The notes under the pieces were generated by a model that was not told where the DNA came from, searched no databases, and was given only the letters and a program-made list of their open reading frames with translations. Below, one piece after another: positions 61,663 to 64,000 of a DNA stretch of 64,000 nucleotides. The stretch is from Novosphingobium lentum NBRC 107847 (GTDB lineage Bacteria; Pseudomonadota; Alphaproteobacteria; Sphingomonadales; Sphingomonadaceae), in assembly GCF_001590965.1 (NCBI RefSeq), contig NZ_BCTW01000005.1, positions 124,001 to 188,000 on the forward strand. The letters run 5' to 3'. Within the stretch, counting starts at the first letter, position 1. Each line of letters starts with the position of its first letter. The translations under genes and the position numbers were made by a program.

Positions 61663-63978
61663 ATGTTCGACGTAAAAACCGTATCGCTGGAATGGGGCGG
61701 AAAGACCCTCACTCTGGAAACCGGGCGCATTGCCCGTCAGGCCGATGGCGCCGTTCTGGCGACCTATGGCGAAACCGTGGTGCTTTGCGCCGTGACCGCC
61801 GCCAAGTCGGTCAAGGAAGGGCAGGATTTCTTCCCGCTCACCGTCCACTACCAGGAAAAGTTCTTCGCCGCCGGTCGCATCCCGGGTGGCTTCTTCAAGC
61901 GTGAACGCGGCGCGACCGAGAAGGAAACGCTGGTTTCCCGCCTCATCGACCGTCCCGTGCGTCCGCTGTTCCCCGAAGGGTTCTACAACGAGATCAACGT
62001 GATCGCGCAAGTCCTGTCGTATGATGGCGAGACCGAGCCAGACGTTCTGGCGCTGATCGCCGCATCGGCTGCGCTGACCATCTCGGGTCTGCCGTTCATG
62101 GGCCCGATCGGCGCCGCGCGCGTCGGTTATGTCGATGGCGCATACACGCTCAACCCCAAGCAGGACGAAGCCGCCGCCGGCGCGCTCGATCTGGTTGTGG
62201 CCGCCACCGGCAACGCCGTGATGATGGTCGAATCCGAAGCCAAGGAGCTTTCGGAGGAGATCATGCTCGGCGCGGTGATGTTCGCGCATGACGAGATCAA
62301 GAAGGTCGTCAACGCGATCATCGACCTGGCCGAAAAGGCCGCCAAGGATCCGTGGGACGTTGCCGTTACCGACAACACCGCGATCAAGAGCAAGCTCAAG
62401 GACCTGATCGGCAAGGACATTGCCGCAGCCTACAAGCTGACCGACAAGTCGGAACGCTCGAACGCGCTGAACGCCGCACGCGGCAAGGCCAAGGAAGCCT
62501 TTGCGGGCGAAGACGGTCAGAACCAGATGGCGGCCGGCAAGGTTGTCAAGAAGCTGGAAGCCGAAATCGTTCGCGGCGCCATCCTCAAGGACGGCGAACG
62601 CATCGACGGACGTCGCGTCGATCAGGTTCGCCCGATCGAGGCGATCGTCGGCTTCCTGCCGCGCACGCACGGTTCCTCGCTGTTCACGCGCGGTGAAACG
62701 CAGTCGATCTGCACCACCACGCTGGGCACCAAGGAAAGCGAGCAGATGATCGACGGGCTGGAAGGCCTGTCGTATTCCAACTTCATGCTGCACTACAACT
62801 TCCCGCCCTACTCGGTCGGTGAAGTCGGCCGGTTCGGCGCTCCGTCGCGTCGCGACACGGGCCATGGCAAGCTGGCATGGCGCGCGCTGCGCGCGGTGCT
62901 GCCGACCAAGGAAGAGTTCCCTTATACGATCCGCGTGGTGTCCGACATCACCGAGTCCAACGGGTCGTCCTCGATGGCCACTGTCTGCGGCGGCGCGCTG
63001 TCGATGATGGATGCCGGCGTGCCGATCAAGCGCCCGGTCTCGGGCATCGCGATGGGCCTGATCCTGGAAGGTGACGAGTTCACCGTGCTCAGCGACATCC
63101 TGGGCGACGAGGATCACCTCGGCGACATGGACTTCAAGGTGGCCGGCACGTCCGAAGGCATCACCACGATGCAGATGGACATCAAGGTCGCAGGGATCAC
63201 CAAGGAGATCTTCTCGGCCGCGCTCAACCAGGCGAAAGCCGGTCGTGCGCACATCCTGGGCGAGATGACCAAGGCGCTCGGCACCTCGCGTACCGAACTT
63301 TCGGCGCACGCTCCGCGTATCGAGACGCTGCAGATCGACAAGTCGAAGATCCGCGAAGTCATCGGCACCGGCGGCAAGGTCATCCGCGAGATCGTGGCGG
63401 AAACCGGCGCCAAGGTCGACATCGACGACGAAGGCCTGATCAAGATCAGCTCGTCCGACCTGTCGCAGATCGAGGCCGCGCGCGCCTGGATCCTCGGCAT
63501 CGTCGAGGAAGCCGAAGTCGGCAAGGTCTATGACGGCAAGGTCGTGAACATCGTCGATTTCGGCGCGTTCGTGAACTTCATGGGTGGCAAGGACGGCCTC
63601 GTCCACGTCTCCGAGATGCGCAACGAGCGGGTCGAAAAGCCCACCGACGTCGTGTCCGAAGGCCAGGCCGTGAAGGTCAAGGTCCTCGAGATCGACCCGC
63701 GCGGCAAGGTTCGCCTGTCGATGCGCGTCGTCGACCAGGAAACCGGCGCCGAGCTGGAAGACACGCGCCCGCCGCGTGAGGGCCGCGAACCGCGCGGTGA
63801 CCGTCCCGATCGTGGCGGCGACCGTGGCGATCGCCGTGGTCCCCGCAATGATCGCGGCCCGCGCCGTGACGGTGGCGGCGATCGCGGCCCGCGTCGCGAA
63901 GGTGGCGATCGTGGACCCCGCAGCGAAGGCGGCGGCAACCCCGATCACATGCCGGCATTCCTGAAGTCCGACGACTAA
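61663..63978 (+). CDS. pnp: Polyribonucleotide nucleotidyltransferase
   Basis: A 771-residue phosphorolytic 3'-5' exoribonuclease. Two RNase PH domains are separated by a helical domain; the second contains [20 protein letters not shown] and [21 protein letters not shown] domain ([20 protein letters not shown]) and an S1 domain ([20 protein letters not shown]) follow. The last 60 residues are rich in Arg, Asp and Gly with RGDR-type units, ending [11 protein letters not shown]. It is complete and ends 22 bases before the window ends. Confidence 0.98.
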   Translation: MFDVKTVSLEWGGKTLTLETGRIARQADGAVLATYGETVVLCAVTAAKSVKEGQDFFPLTVHYQEKFFAAGRIPGGFFKRERGATEKETLVSRLIDRPVRPLFPEGFYNEINVIAQVLSYDGETEPDVLALIAASAALTISGLPFMGPIGAARVGYVDGAYTLNPKQDEAAAGALDLVVAATGNAVMMVESEAKELSEEIMLGAVMFAHDEIKKVVNAIIDLAEKAAKDPWDVAVTDNTAIKSKLKDLIGKDIAAAYKLTDKSERSNALNAARGKAKEAFAGEDGQNQMAAGKVVKKLEAEIVRGAILKDGERIDGRRVDQVRPIEAIVGFLPRTHGSSLFTRGETQSICTTTLGTKESEQMIDGLEGLSYSNFMLHYNFPPYSVGEVGRFGAPSRRDTGHGKLAWRALRAVLPTKEEFPYTIRVVSDITESNGSSSMATVCGGALSMMDAGVPIKRPVSGIAMGLILEGDEFTVLSDILGDEDHLGDMDFKVAGTSEGITTMQMDIKVAGITKEIFSAALNQAKAGRAHILGEMTKALGTSRTELSAHAPRIETLQIDKSKIREVIGTGGKVIREIVAETGAKVDIDDEGLIKISSSDLSQIEAARAWILGIVEEAEVGKVYDGKVVNIVDFGAFVNFMGGKDGLVHVSEMRNERVEKPTDVVSEGQAVKVKVLEIDPRGKVRLSMRVVDQETGAELEDTRPPREGREPRGDRPDRGGDRGDRRGPRNDRGPRRDGGGDRGPRREGGDRGPRSEGGGNPDHMPAFLKSDD

Positions 63979-64000
63979 GTCACCGGACCAACAGGCTGGA

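Noticed and set aside
61486..63948. Minus-strand frame of 820 codons opposite pnp
   Set aside because: pnp is complete with all domains; the antisense frame is a product of codon bias.

Overview
The window is GC-rich chromosomal DNA, almost all of it single-copy core genome. Gene content points to the Alphaproteobacteria, most likely Sphingomonadaceae and close to Novosphingobium. The signs are an alphaproteobacterial F1-ATPase zeta inhibitor (DUF1476) next to bolA and a CGFS glutaredoxin, tandem DUF4139 secreted proteins with a TonB-box-like string, extended ribosomal proteins L3 and S5, and frequent GTG starts (rplD, adk, rpsM, rimK, gdhA). The genus is an inference from recall of family features; no search was run.

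Layout. 0.2-8.3 kb: EamA transporter, a small HTH protein, a stand-alone cpaF secretion ATPase, pyrD, a translationally coupled pair of secreted unknowns and a DEDD-type exonuclease. 8.5-12.9 kb: two tandem DUF4139 proteins, a YbaK-type editing protein and a low-molecular-weight phosphatase. 12.9-17.9 kb: a NarL-type two-component system divergent from a tail-anchored LuxR-type regulator, followed by small membrane and winged-helix genes. 18.3-35.4 kb: the str, S10 and spc operons from rpsL to secY-adk in canonical order. 35.5-40.1 kb: an insertion of an SRPBCC protein, gdhA, rimK and an aspartoacylase-like hydrolase. 40.4-43.0 kb: the alpha operon (rpsM, rpsK, rpoA, rplQ). 43.1-50.5 kb: an S9 peptidase, a small secreted protein, the zeta inhibitor-bolA-grxD operon, a NUDIX hydrolase, tRNA-Arg(UCU), a VUT-family transporter and a pspC operon. 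51.0-64.0 kb: the rimP-nusA-ylxR-infB-rbfA-truB-rpsO-pnp translation and RNA operon, interrupted by a toxin-antitoxin pair and also carrying DUF1697, tdk, GNAT and site-2-protease genes.

Functionally the window is dominated by translation: ribosomal proteins, elongation factors G and Tu, IF2, ribosome maturation (RimP, RbfA, possibly RimK), tRNA pseudouridylation, RNA polymerase alpha, NusA and PNPase.

The unexpected features are mostly small. They include a 63-bp palindromic repeat inserted in frame in truB, a lower-GC toxin-antitoxin module immediately after infB followed by a DUF1697 gene without a normal start codon, a residual-looking second fusA 3' end, long structured gaps inside ribosomal operons, several different palindromic repeats in those gaps, and Arg rather than Lys at the streptomycin-relevant S12 residue 88. 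I did not find a clear multi-gene system of an unknown kind, an insertion sequence, a CRISPR array or an rRNA gene. The candidates nearest to something undescribed are the tail-anchored regulator cluster and the secreted pair at 5.0-7.8 kb.
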